Position numbers and translations under genes: made by a program. Shown piece after piece: positions 1 to 11,739 of a stretch of DNA of 64,000 nucleotides (position 1 is its first letter; every line of letters begins with the position of its first letter). This DNA is from Excoecaria cochinchinensis. Lineage: Eukaryota; Streptophyta; Magnoliopsida; Malpighiales; Euphorbiaceae. The stretch lies in contig CANTUQ010000050.1 of assembly GCA_947683425.1 (NCBI GenBank), positions 14,748,501-14,812,500 on the forward strand, read 5' to 3'. A model generated the notes under the pieces. It saw only the letters and a list, made by a program, of their open reading frames with translations. It did not search any database and was not told the DNA's origin.

Positions 1-960
1 TCGATTGATCAGAGATCTAGACAGGCTTTTAGGCTGCTGCCTAATGAACCTCTTCAAAGAGCCTTTCTGCAAGAGCCTCTCTATCTCGCCTTTTAAGGCC
101 TTGCATTCGTCTATTACGTGCCCTATATCATTGTGAAAGTCACAAATTTAGTTTTATCCTTTCTTGCGTTTGTTCGATCAAACACTTTCTTTGACCAATT
201 GACTTTGTTGTGCTTCTCTTTTATCCACATTAGCATGGAGGGAAGAGATAAATTGAGTGTGGTATAGATTTTACCTAGAATATTAGCATGGCGATCAAAA
301 CATCCTTGCTCAAATTCTTTCCTTTTTCCAATGTTTTCGAGGTACTAGCTTTTTTTGAACTTTTGGTTACATGTCCTCCCCAATCGACAACACTATGTCC
401 ACCTAAAGAGTTTGAGTTTCACCAAGTGGTTCTCAGGGCATTATCCAATTGGATGTATTAGTTCGCTCTATCCATCAGATCGGCAAAATTGGCTATAGAT
501 CTGGTGGTTAAAGACTCGAATAGTGGCAGGTTTCTTACATTCATTGCTAAGGTAAAAGTTGCAATTTTTGAATGAAGGTTCTTAATTTTAGAGACTAATG
601 TCTGAAACCTATCTATATAGTCTCTAACGCTCTCATCAGGTCTTTGCATCATGTTACGTAAATTATTTACTGTGTTAGGTGTTCTAACCTGAACTATGTA
701 CTTGGACATGAACATGTCTTGTATCTTGAAGGTTAAGATTAATTTTGGAGGGAGGTCATGAAACCAATTTAAAGCATTTCTAGCCAAAGTTGTGAGGAAT
801 ACCAGATAGAAAATTTTTTATCATCAAGGGAGTACATTTTGATCTAAGTGAGATACTCTGACAGATGACATGTTGGACCTATTTTGCCAGTATAATCCTT
901 ATCTCTTGGAATCTTTTGGGAAGTTTTGCTTATCTAATTTCAAAAGAAAAGGGGAAATGG
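1..960 (-). pseudogene. Retrotransposon gag remnant (Ty3/gypsy)
   Basis: The best-preserved frame (minus strand, 458-787) reads through the capsid-type pattern ARNALNWFHDLPPKLI and later RPDESVRDYIDRFQTL, which matches the plant Retrotrans_gag domain (A..WF..L, then E.L..Y..RF). Toward the left edge the same strand gives FCDFHNDIGHVIDECKALK followed by EIERLLQKG, the zinc-knuckle-like CxFHxxxGHxxxEC region found after gag in Tat/Athila-type elements. Upstream, in another frame, YTGKIGPTCHLSEYLT fits the start of the domain. At least two frame changes and several stops break it, so it is not functional. It continues past the window edge. Confidence 0.7.
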
Positions 961-1990
961 TATTTTGGTTAAACATGGGTTTCTTGGGATGACCTAATCC
1001 GAATTTTTTGATTGTCTAGAGGAACCATATTTTGTCTTTACTCGTAATTGTTCTAATCGATTTCTCTTTTATTTTTAATATTTTCGTTTAGAGAGTGTAC
1101 ATGAATGACAGGTCATCTCCCAAAGAAACCAAAGGAAAGCAGAATGGTATATTCTATCATATGCATTATAGGCGTCATTCCAGGTTTGAGAGAGAATTGC
1201 TCTCTTTACCCTTTTCCCTTATAAGAGTATTCACGCACATCTGATCGGGGTTCTAGAGCAATTCTTCCTTTCCTTAATGACTATGCCGCCCATGCTTTCT
1301 GTCTTGTAGTCTCTCACAAAGGACTAAGGCCTTTTTTCTATTCTTACTGAATGCATAATCTTTTCTTGTAACTTATAACAAAAGCCTTTCATGAGGGCCA
1401 GAGGTCTTTCATAGTTATTGGGGTGGAGTCATTTAAATGACCATTAACACTGACAACTTTAGCACTCTGCGAGTGTTGGAATCATTTTGGATGGTCTCCT
1501 CTCAACAAAAACACTACATGATAATCTCATGAAAATTGAAGAAAGTAGAGTTGATTTAGAAAACCTCTGATCGGATGCACCGAAGGCACCGATCTGATAA
1601 ATACCGTTCCATGTGATCAAAGAAAGAACTTTGAGTGGCAGGAGGTAAGTATTTCGAAATTTAAGTCAGATGAATTTAAATACATAAATGTAATGAGAGA
1701 GAATCTCAAATGTGTTCAGGGAGTTTACGTTGAAATGAATGTACTATTTATAATGTTTCACATGTAGCGTGTTGGGATGGCTGCAATCAAGTTCTCGTAC
1801 AAGCTATTCCTATAGCTGTATGATTAGGACTGCGATTATATAGAATTAGGTTAAGTCTAAGGGTAAAACCATTAGGGTACGTAGCCTTTTAGCTGTCAAC
1901 ATGCAGCTAGGCCTCACGCTCTTGGGCCAAGCCTCGTTGGGTTTTAGGCCTTGCAGTGCAACCTCTTTACGAGTGATATATGATGTATTA
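1..1990 (-). mobile_element. Degenerate Ty3/gypsy LTR retrotransposon, 5' part
   Basis: Read on the minus strand, this stretch looks like the 5' part of a Ty3/gypsy element cut by the left window edge. The gag remnant occupies about 1-960. Upstream of it (about 1000-1590) is a non-coding leader, and at about 1590-1990 a possible LTR with a TATA-like ATTATAAATA (reverse complement at about 1743-1754). A degenerate PBS-like stretch (ATCGGTGCCTTCGGTGC, near 1580-1600) vaguely resembles the TTGGCGCC start used by Tat/Athila elements. The gag assignment is seen directly; the LTR and PBS limits are inference and approximate. No second LTR or pol is in the window. Confidence 0.55.
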
Positions 1991-2186
1991 TGGGACATTA
2001 ATTATAAACTCAAATGATATTACATATTCTTGGTTCAAGTGCACTAATTTATTTCAAATAAAGTTTTGAATTCAAGTTTTGTAAATAGAAAAGTTAATGT
2101 TGAAATAGCTTTATATCGTAGTGGTCCAATTCAATTTGAATTAAATAATATCAATAATTGTATATAAAAATAAATAAATATTAGTA

Positions 2187-3656
2187 CTCACTTAGTTCCA
2201 AAATAATAGAAACACTTTCTTTTCACCCCATCCCAAAATATATGACAATTGTTATTTTTATTCTACTGTAAACTTGTGAAATACCTTTAATATTCTTATT
2301 TAATTTCTCAATACTCCCTAAATTAAATTGGCATTAAATTGTTTATCATTTTCAAGTAAGACTTAAAATATTGTGATATTTAATGCCTAACTTTATCTTT
2401 CTCCATTATATTTACTTCACTTAAAGTCATCAAAAAAGGTTCCACTTAGTCAAATTAATTTATGACAATTTACATTTTCAATATTATACATTACTTTTAA
2501 CTTTTTACACGTACTAAAAAAAACATCGATTTTATAAAATAATTATTGTAATTTACTAAAATTTCATTTTATTTTGTCTTTATAATTATATAATCTCACC
2601 ATATTAATCATGGTTTTGAAAACCGGACCGGCCGGTTGAACCGGTTCAACCGCGAACCGGATCAAAATCCGGTCCGATCCAACATTTAAACCAGAAATGT
2701 TAAAAAACTGGATTTCACTGTTTAAGAACCGGGTTGAACCGGTCAAAATTAAATATATTATAAATTATATTTTTATAAAATTTATTTTTATAATTAGGGT
2801 TAATAGTTGTTCAATATTGTTCTATTAAAAATTTATATTTGATGATAAAATTAATTTATAATAATAATAATAAACTTGACAAAATTGAACATTTTCACTA
2901 TATTTTTATTTTATATTTTATATTTTTTAGATTTTTAATAACTAAATAATTTAAATATAATGAAATATTAAAAAAAAATTTAATATAAACATGATAATTA
3001 TAAAAATAGTTAATAACGTAACAAAAATAAATTTACAATTGAAAATAAATTTAAAAAAATTATAAATTCAAAATTATATTTTTCTTATAAATTTAAATAT
3101 TTAACAAAAAAATTCAATTGTTGTGGTTAATTTTTTACTATTATTAATAAAAAATAGTAAAATAAATAAAAAATAGTTAATATATTGATATTTAATAATT
3201 AATATGTTGTTTAATTATATTTTTTATATACTACATTTTTCATTTTTCATTAATAATTATATTTAAAAAAAAAAGATAAAAATTCCGAGTCAACCCGATC
3301 GAATCAGTTGACTCCTGATCCAGTTGGCAGGCCGAGTCGATGTCCGGTCCGGTTTTAAAAACATTGATATTAATTATCTATTTTTTTTGTGCACACATGC
3401 AGTAAAATAGAAAAATACATAATTAATGTTTCTTGAAATTTGAAAATTGCACTTTAACTGAAACGAAAATACCCTAAAAAATTGTTGCACGAATGAAGTA
3501 GTAATTGTTTTAATTTCTACAATAATAATTATACGGGGTATAAATGAAGAGTATAATTGGTAAACCATTAGCAAGATTATATCTTGTAATAATAAAATAA
3601 CTTTTCTTAAATTGTATGAAAATAGAAGTGTTTCTATTATTTTGGAAGTTGGTCAG
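2187..3656. mobile_element. Mariner/Stowaway-type element with TA target site, split by a nested hAT MITE
   Basis: The left end starts CTCACTTAGTTCC then AAAATAATAGAAACAC. The reverse complement of the right end starts CTGACCAACTTCC then the same AAAATAATAGAAACAC, so the terminal inverted repeats match over about 29 bases with four mismatches. TA dinucleotides lie directly outside both ends (2185-2186 and 3657-3658). The style of the TIR and the TA target site fit Tc1/mariner-derived Stowaway elements. Removing the nested insertion and its duplicated target leaves about 700 bp without coding capacity. Confidence 0.75.
2609..3366. mobile_element. Non-autonomous hAT-type MITE, CCGG-rich ends
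   Basis: The element begins CATGGTTTTGAAAACCGG and its reverse-complemented right end begins CAATGTTTTTAAAACCGG, followed in both by ACCGG; the 23-base TIRs differ at three positions. It is flanked by a perfect 8-bp target duplication ATATTAAT (2601-2608 and 3367-3374), which is the hAT hallmark. The interior is very AT-rich and has no transposase. Subterminal regions are packed with CCGGTT/AACCGG motifs at the left and GTCGA/GTTGACT-type motifs at the right. Related fragments occur at 17335-17425 and 19810-20004. Confidence 0.85.
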
Positions 3657-3720
3657 TAAATATTGTTATTTGTGTCCCCACTAATATCACATATTGTAAA
3701 TGTAGAGGTTCTTTAAAATT

Positions 3721-5354
3721 TTATGCAACACGTAAAGGACGAGATAAAATAGGAATTAAATTCAAATCATTTTCTCTTCTAACTGCAACCCCATAAGCCA
3801 CATTGGTGTCAAGATCTTCTGGCTTCGTACCATGTGAGAGTTTCCAGTCAAAATGGTAAAGCAAACTTGCCAGAGGAAGCTCAACATTGGCAATGCCAAA
3901 TGTGATTCCAGGACATATCCTTCTCCCACCACCGAATGGAACTCATTATTAGTTCCTTTATAATCAATTGTACCATCTGAGAACCTTTCAGGATTGAATT
4001 TATCTGCCTCTTTCCAATAATTTGAATCCCTTCCAAGGGCCGATGCATTAACATTATCGTTTGGGTATTTTTTGGAATATAATATCCATTAATCTCACAC
4101 TCATCTCTAGATTCTCTTGGTACCGATAAAGGAAGAGGAGGGTGTAATCTTAGAGCCTCTTTGATGACCATTTTCAAGTAATTCAATTCACCAAGTCTTA
4201 TTCCTCAACATATCCATTTTCGGCGAAAACTCATCGATCTTATCTCTGTTTGTGCCTTTTCCATAACTCTTGGATTTTTAAGAATTTCAGTCATTGCCCA
4301 TTCTACAGTTGTAGATGAAGTCTCACTTCCAGCAACGAACATATCCTCAAATGAAATAATTAGCTTCAGTATATCTGAAAACACTAAAATCTTGACGTGG
4401 AATGAGATTTTTCAAATAAATAAATAAAAATCAGACGTAAGCTTGAAATAATCCAATAGTTAACACTCACCAGGATGACTGCTTTGATATTGTTAATTGT
4501 TAAAGGGACTTCAAGATTTCCCTCATCTTGAAGATTCAAAAGAAATTTTTTTCAATTTTTTCCTTTCTTTTATGATCATTGATAATAGTTTCAAGTAACT
4601 TATCTGTTTCATTTTTCATCCTTTCCAGTTTAGCTTTCATGCCGTTGACCAAAGACAACAATTTAGTGGAAGGAAAAAGATCTGCAATACTAAAACCTGT
4701 ACCAACTTCTATAAAATCTTTAATATGTGGAACAAATGCTTCTTGCTCTTTCGTTATCTTACCAAAAGCAGCCCTTGATATTACAGAATACATGTAAGAA
4801 GACAATATCTTACTGAAATTTATCACACATCCTTCACTATCTGAATTCGATCTCAAAATTTTCGAAATCTCTCCTTCCCTGATTGATCTAAAAGATTGAA
4901 CTCTTCTAGCACTCAGTAGCTCCAATACGCAAACTTTTCTCACTTGTCTCCAAAAATCTCCGTAAGGTGCGTGTGCAATGTTAGCATATCCATAAGAAAG
5001 GATGTCTGCTGCAAGACTATAAGGTCGATTCGTGAAGATTATATCGTGAGTTTTGAGAACTTGTTTAGCAATTGCGGAGAAGAAACGATGATTGTGGTGA
5101 CTTCACCAAGCTGGAGATGCAAGAGGGCCATATTTCCTGGAAAGGTGATAAAAGGTGTAGTGGGGCAAAGAAGAGCCAAGTAAGTTATGTATGTTTCCTA
5201 TTATTGGTAGCTTCCATGGCCCTGGTGGCAAGTTTTTGGTGCTGGGTTTTGGTTTCTTGCTAGTTATGAATACCATGAAAACAAAGAGAAGGAATGAGAA
5301 AAAAACTGGCATTGGTGGCATGGATAGGAATTCGAATTCCATTGTTTTTGGCAA
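3721..5354 (-). pseudogene. Cytochrome P450 pseudogene, CYP71-family (CYP71D-like)
   Basis: The reading starts at 5354 (or 5342) with an N-terminal membrane anchor (VFFSFLLFVFMVFI) and proline hinge LPPGPWKLPIIGN. Exon 1 runs to 4471; a GT-AG intron at 4346-4470 sits at the position normal for A-type P450s, just before the I-helix. Exon 2 shows the oxygen-binding AGSETSS (about 4310-4335), the K-helix KEALR, the PERF motif and the heme loop FGGGRRICPG (3907-3936), ending at a stop at 3721-3723. All landmark motifs survive, but they lie in different frames: shifts occur near 5112, 5078, 4548, about 4220, about 4060 and about 3935. Such enzymes are ER-anchored monooxygenases, often in terpenoid metabolism. 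This copy cannot make a full protein, unless the shifts are assembly errors. Confidence 0.9.
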
Positions 5355-5574
5355 TTGCCATTATTGCATTTTTGTTCATATTTATAATAGAGTACGAGTC
5401 CTTTTATTTTTGACTGTTGACAAAAACAAAAAAGTCCATTTATATATTTATTTATTAGTTTCATATGAATTCTAGATATGCAATATGCAAGCTCGTATCT
5501 CTTGAAGGGACGTGTAATTGTCAAAGCAATAAAGTTGTGGCCAATCGAGCTCCACGAATTTCCAAGATATTTGG

Positions 5575-5718
5575 TTGAATTAAAAGCTGACCATTATGGA
5601 GGTGGTTCTCACTATTAATGGTGAATATTGTCAAATGGAGTAATATCATCATTTAATCCCATTTGATTGAATTAAAAGCTGACCATTATGGAGGTGGTCC
5701 TCACTATTAATGGTGAAC
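5575..5718. repeat. Short direct duplication, about 50 bp at 92-bp spacing
   Basis: A stretch beginning TTGAATTAAAAGCTGACC at 5575 recurs at 5667 and runs about 50 bases with a single T/C change (GGTGGTTCTC against GGTGGTCCTC). The 42 bases between the copies are unique. It lies upstream of the P450 pseudogene start. Confidence 0.85.
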
Positions 5719-5719
5719 G

Positions 5720-6829
5720 TTTAGGGAAAATGGTAATGGAAGAAACTAGTAAGCCAAAATTAAATAAGAGCAATTAAATACAATCAAAAAACCTCTTAAA
5801 CAACTCATCTAATCCCAAAATTATAGTCTCTGAAGTTTGTTCTCTTGTAGACCGGGACGAAATGGGAGAATACAAATTAAAGAGGATATCACAATCAGCA
5901 AGAAATCAAAAAAGTAACAAACCTCTCTCAATCAATAAAAGTAAAAGAACAACTTGCCCATCCACTAACGTCCAAACATTTATTAATTCAGTGTGAATTG
6001 GCTCCAATAAAAATATTTTGGGAATTACTTACGGTTGAAAATATAACCAAAATTTTAATTGTCCCATCCATTATATTTTATGAGTTATTTTTAAGTAAAA
6101 TTTAAATTTCATTTATTTGATATTTTTACATTTTTAATAACACTTTTAGATTTTTAATGAAATTTAATTTTTTTTTCCAATGTAAGTTGATCAAAATTTA
6201 AATTTGTGTATTAAATTACACAATTTTATCCTAAATTTGAGTCTAATCAGTATTCCTTAATCTTAGTAAAAATAACAAAAATGACACATAAAATAAAATA
6301 GAGGGAATAATTAATATTTGAATCCACTTTTCTTGTCTGGAAGATATAATTATATATATAAATAAACTATTTATATTTTCTCTCTTTTCAGTCAAGGAAA
6401 ATAGCTCATTATTTGAACACTGAAATTAGCTTCCATATGATTTGTTCATGTTTCAACATCAATGTGAACACAAATTTCCACCTCATACTCTTTGCCCTTC
6501 GAAAGAAAGTCTAGCCCTCTATACTATCAGGGTTAATTTCATTCATATTTATGAACTCTTAATTATCATAATAACGAACAAATAATAATAAGAAATCTTG
6601 GAATGCAAAAATACCTAAATTTTAAAAAATCATTCTCATAAATTCTTTTGGCCAGAATTAACTATGAAAACTACCAAAAATCATCACCAAAATTCCTATT
6701 AGCACTCTAGCTCGGCATAGAACTTTACAAATAGGCAAACTTACCGTCTTTGGATCACTTTTAGCAGTCTAAGATTTTTTTTTAAAAAAAATACTAAGCT
6801 AACTAATCAAATTATGCACTTGATAGGTC
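5720..6829. other. AT-rich intergenic stretch, nothing recognised
   Basis: Between the P450 relic and the copia LTR the sequence is AT-rich, with no convincing open frame, RNA gene or terminal repeats that I can see. Confidence 0.5.
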
Positions 6830-7381
6830 TGCAAATGGGATAAAATGCACCCTATAACGTATTTAAAAATATTTGAATTTGAGATTTTTAATTAAGAGAA
6901 AAGGTATCTGTGTCCTCACATCTCAATATAAATTTAGTAATATTTGATAGAGTTGAGATACACCCATGACTTTATAAAGGATTGAATTGCTATTCAGATT
7001 AAATTGAGTTATTTAATCTAAATTAAATTACCAAATCTTATCTCAGAAAGAGTTTGAGTTAAATTAGAGTTAGGTTTCTAGCCTATAGGACCTCTATAAA
7101 TAGAGGTGAGGTCCTCATAATTTGGTAATGAGAAAACGTATACGCCGCAAAACTGCTCGTTCCCACTCATAGTTTTTTGTCTTATTTTCAGGGGCATTTA
7201 GATTGTAATATAGCTGCTCTTACCCCGAGTGGGTAAAAGCCGGACCAGTGACAAAAAACAAACGGGATCTTGGTAGACACTTTCGCAACGAGTTTCTGTG
7301 CTACAAGAGGTAGGTACCATTATTTAATGTTACTTCCACGCATTAAATTATATATGTTATAATTTTCCCCGTAATCCTTCA
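6830..7381 (+). repeat. Probable 5' LTR of the copia element
   Basis: The right end is fixed by a terminal CA (7380-7381) one base before the primer-binding site. A TATA-like CTATAAATAGAGG lies at about 7093-7105, suggesting transcription starts around 7120-7140. The left end is a guess: a TG at about 6831 is the first plausible start, but TG dinucleotides at about 6911 or 6946 would also fit. No 3' partner is present. Confidence 0.5.
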
Positions 7382-7382
7382 T

Positions 7383-7394
7383 TGGTATCAGAGC
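7383..7394 (+). other. Primer-binding site (initiator tRNA-Met)
   Basis: TGGTATCAGAGC is complementary to the 3' end of plant initiator methionine tRNA and is the standard minus-strand primer site of plant copia elements. It sits one base after the LTR end. Confidence 0.9.
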
Positions 7395-7700
7395 CGTTGT
7401 TTTTGCGTTCTGGCATGTGGCTAAAAAGATTTAAAATTTTATATGTAAAATTATTAGATCTGGGATGCAATGAACATAACAAAAAAAAATTTATTTTTTG
7501 TGTGAAAAATATATATGCGTGTATATTTCGACTCGATTTCGTGTATGTATACACCGAAACCCGAGGGGACGAACATGAGTGTTCAAAACGGCTAACTAGA
7601 AGTCGGGATTTTTGACCTCACCATTGAATTCATAGACCCTGAAAATCCCCCACCGGCCGGAACCGGAGCGCGAGAATCGATTGGCAAGGCGGCGCGTGTA

Positions 7701-8156
7701 CACGTGGACTACACGCGCCGCAATACGTTCGGCGCGTGCGTGTGGGCGGTGGCCCGCGCGTGCGTGTGGGCGGTGGCCCACACGTGCGTCGCCACGTGTC
7801 AACAGTATTGTGTCACTGCTGACACTTGGCCTAATGGCCGAGCGCCACGTGGAAGGCTAAGGCCATGCCATGCCATGTGGCAATTTAGGGGGTGGACACA
7901 TGGACCAATAACAAGATGACACGTGGAAGACTGTGGTCATGCCACGTGTCCCAATCAGATGGTGCCACGAGGCCCAATCAGGGGCTGCCACGTGTCAGAC
8001 CGAGGTCTGCCACGTGGCAATGCTGACGTGTCACATGGACCAATCAGACACCGCCACGTGGACGACACGTGTCATGCCACGTGGCGGTGATGTGTACCCG
8101 GGTGCCACGTGGGTGCCAGGTGGACCAGTAGGAATCAGACACGTGGCGCATGAAGG
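7701..8156. promoter_or_regulatory. GC-rich copia leader with a cluster of CACGTG (G-box) motifs
   Basis: Within about 450 bp I count 13 CACGTG hexamers (for example at 7701, 7781, 7793, 7920, 8091 and 8151), many as CCACGTGG or CACGTGTC, mixed with CCAATCA and ATGGACCAAT-type motifs. The region is far more GC-rich than everything around it and lies between the primer-binding site and the gag remnant. CACGTG is the core of plant G-boxes and ABREs bound by bHLH and bZIP factors; any regulatory activity here is inference. It may equally be a degenerate short tandem repeat of the leader. Confidence 0.6.
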
Positions 8157-9479
8157 CGCATGAGCGCGTCTTCCACTCCCTCGTCGGCGCGTGTTGGCGT
8201 GTGCGGCGTTTTTCAACCACCGTTTCAGCTCCATTTTTTTGACAAATTGATTTTCAAATTATTTTTGATTTTTTGGTCATGTTTTCGAAATTTTTTAATG
8301 ACCAGAAAATATATTGTGTAATTTTTGATATTTAAATTTGTTTAATTTCAAAAATAAAATATTAAAAATTGTAGAAAAATTGTTTTCTGCATTCGATTAA
8401 TTTCTAAAATATTTTGAAAATTTTTTGAGGTTCTGTCCTTATTTATTGATTGAAATGTGTTTCAATCATGTGTATTTATACATGAGTGTATAAATTTTTC
8501 CTATAATATGTTACAGAAATGTTAAATAAGGGCACCGGTTCTTCCTTAAAAAACGTATAAGTTGTTTTAAGAATTGCAAGAGTGCAATTAATAAGCAAAA
8601 TAAGAATGCGAAGGAATATTTGAGCTGATGACATTGATGCAATAGTGCATCATAAAGTAAATGTGTGAGAACAAATGCAAGAGTGCATTTGAACTGGTGG
8701 TCCGAGTATGAAAATAAAATTTTGGTTCGAGTTGCCAAAAGGAAAGTGTTGAGAAGTAACACTAAAATTCTGTGATGGTGTTGAGAAATGGACAGAGCGT
8801 ACATTGTCCATGACTTTATCAATGGACTTATGAGTCGCTTGATGAATTGATTAAATCGGTCAAAGATATAATCCTAATAACTAAAAAGATTTTATGAAAT
8901 CTGAACTTCTAGAATAGTTGACATTAGTGTCAATTTTGAGTTGGCGTTTGTTGTTATTAAAATAGGATTTATGTTTCCTATTAATATTTGACATGAGTGT
9001 TTTATTTTGGGATTATTGGATTTTTGGTTAAATAAATGTGTTTATTTACTTATCATAATGGCATTTAACTTTATAATAAATGAGTTTATTTTAATTATTA
9101 ATTGTCTTACGATATTTTATGAGTAAAATGATTGCATGCTTATTAAGTAAAAGCTTAATAAAAATCCCCTCATAAGTTTGAGAACTTGATGATCCAATAA
9201 TTCAGATTTATTATGCATGAAATTTTAACCTATAAGGTTGGACATTAGGATTTAAAGGGTAATTGGATACTATAAGTAGCTTTTTCGAATTTAAGCCTAA
9301 TAGAAAATTTTACTAGGTTATTATTTCAGGTGCATAATAAATTGCATGTATTGTCTTATCTCTTTTAAAAATGTGCAATATTGTTTCATTTGAGGTCAGA
9401 GGATCTTAATGGATACTGCTTCCAAGTTATAATTATGAAATCTAAAATATAAAAATCCAGTATATGCTTGAAGAGCAAG

Positions 9480-10100
9480 AGGCTCTTAAATCCTCAAGTT
9501 CGGTTATGGCTGAACCTGAGGATGACACTATAACGCAGCATAAGCAGGACCGGGATGCCTATGTTGCATCACATCACTAAGCAATTTCGCAAGTATCAAA
9601 ATGCAATGGATCTGTGGATCGCTTTGCAAGAGAAATTCGGAAATATGACTCTGAATAAGCTCCGATCATTGAAAATCAAATTTGATACATATCAGAAAAG
9701 TCTGATTATTCGATGCGAAAACATCTAAGAGAGATGAAAAAGGAAAAGTGAGCTTAGTGAACTTAGTCATAAGTAACTGATGAGCAGTAGGTCCAAACTG
9801 TTATCAAAATTCTTACCCAAGAGAGTTGGTAGCATGTGAAGATGCAACTAACTCACATGGAAAGACATTTAAGGATTTCGCTTGTCAATTGAAGCTTAAA
9901 AGGGACCGTCTGACAATGATTAAGGTCAATGTCATAGTGCATATGGCACAGTCCTGTTCTAATAGAATGAGTTCTCATTAGAACAAGATAATAAGTTTCA
10001 TCAATAGGGTAAAGAAAAGGCTTGAGAGCCTGAAAAGCAAAAGGAATAGAATCACGTAAGGTCCAAAGGCAAAAAGGAGATAAACTTTTCAAAAGTGAAA
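9480..10100 (+). pseudogene. Copia gag remnant
   Basis: Around 9575-9700 the plus strand gives FRKYQNAMDLWIALQEKFG then NKLRSLKIKFDTYQ, which matches the gag (UBN2/DUF4219-type) pattern of plant copia elements. The upstream leader (8200-9480) has no clear coding sequence. Stops and frame changes break the region throughout. Confidence 0.65.
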
Positions 10101-10108
10101 TATTTCAA

Positions 10109-11200
10109 TTGCCTATAGAAATGACATTATGCAGGAGATGCATTGTGCTTAAAAAGATACACTATTCTGACTCAAGAGTGAGTGAAATTTATGTATCTAG
10201 TTCTAAATTTCATCATTTGTGGGTGATAGATTTAGAACCAATGGACCGTGCAATAAGGGATCGAGATACCTTTCTTATGAAATTTAGGTTCTGTTATTGC
10301 TTTATTGAAATTTATTTTCAATTTATATTTTGAGGATAACAGTGTACGCTTATGCTTGAATGATTTCTATTATGGTTCTGGTTATAGATGTGGACCATGG
10401 CTATTTTCCTTTAATTTATTATTTTTTACATTATTATGAGAATAATGTGAAATTATGGCATGCTATAATAAATCATATTGGATAAAACCGAATGAGTCGG
10501 TTAGTCAAAGAAGGTTTAGTAGGAGATTTAAATAAGGTTGAATTACCTACATGTAAGCATTGCCTAAAAGGAAAAACTAGTTAGAAAATCATTCGGAAAA
10601 GGAACTAAAGCCAAATTTTCATTGCAGTTAGTCCATTCTGACGAATGTGGTCAAATGAATGTGAGGGTAAGGCATGAGACCTATTATTTCATCACATTTA
10701 TATATGACTATACTAGGTATGGTCATATCTATTTAATTTCTCACAAGTCAGAAGCATCGAGTTGCTTCAAGACTTATATGAGTATAGTTGAGAATCAATT
10801 AGATAAAAAGATCAAAGTTTTAAGAACTGACAAATGTTAGTAATATCATACAGATAAACTTAAAGTTTCATGTGATGAAAAAGGATTGAATATCAGTTGT
10901 TCATTCCTTGAAATGCACAACAAAACGGTGTTGAGGAAAGGAGAAATAGGACTCTCCTATATACGGTTAGATCTATGATGGCAGAGGCAAATTTGCCTAT
11001 CTCCTATTAGGGAGATGTTTTATTAACTGTCACATATGTTCTGAACTGTATGCCCTCTAAATCTGTCATTATCATAACTTACGAGTTGTGAATTGGTCGA
11101 CCTAAGTCATTTACAACTTGGGTTGTAATGCTTGCGTCCATGATACCTCAATTTGGTAAATTTGAGACCAAGAGGTGAAAAGAGTGTCTATGTGAGATAT
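10109..11200 (+). pseudogene. Copia protease and integrase remnant
   Basis: At about 10200-10265 HHLWVIDLEPMDRAIRDRD resembles the copia protease segment normally read W.IDSGA.DH, with the catalytic DSGA lost. The integrase zinc-finger region follows at about 10455-10600 (LVKEGLVGDLNKVELPTC then CLKGK). The catalytic core is at 10622-10840 (LQLVHSDECGQMNVR, YFITFIYDYTRYG, ENQLDKKIKVLRTD), followed at about 10915-10940 by an NKTVLR/QQNGVEER-like stretch in another frame. Multiple stops make it inactive. Confidence 0.8.
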
Positions 11201-11739
11201 TCTTAAGTATCAAGAGGATACATTTTCGTGGGTAAGTAAGAAAATAGCATAATGACAGAATTTGAATTACTAGACATCATATTCTCAAGAAGATGAATTT
11301 TTAAAGTTGGGCGAAGTGAATTGAGATCTCACTTTCAATTAATCTTGGGAAGAACTATCAGGATCAGTTTATCCGAGCGGGAGGGATTCAGAGGAAGAAG
11401 GTTAAGACCCTTATCCTCTAAACAATCCGGATGTTCGAGACTTGATTCGAGTGAGAGTATTCTTGACTCCAGTGGGAGGAAAGAATATAGTATTCGTGAC
11501 TCTAGTGGGAGTATGGAACATGGTCCCAGTGGAAGTATTCCGAATTACGATGAATATATGAGACATGTTTATCAAAATTCGGAACTACATAAATCTAAAA
11601 GGATAAGTGTTCCTTGCCGACGACTTCAAATTGAAGGCTGGAATGAAGTCCTTTTAGTTATCCCAAAAGACAAGAAAAAGCATAAAAATATTCAAAAGGC
11701 TTTTTCATGCCCATCTAAGGAATAAAGGATTAAAGCAAT

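Noticed and set aside
5191..5524. Plus- and minus-strand frames around the P450 start
   Set aside because: They are shadows of the P450 N-terminal exon and its 5' flank.
7704..8234. GC-rich open frames in the copia leader on both strands
   Set aside because: They arise from low stop-codon density in GC-rich repeat-like sequence; the peptides are low-complexity and unrelated to gag.
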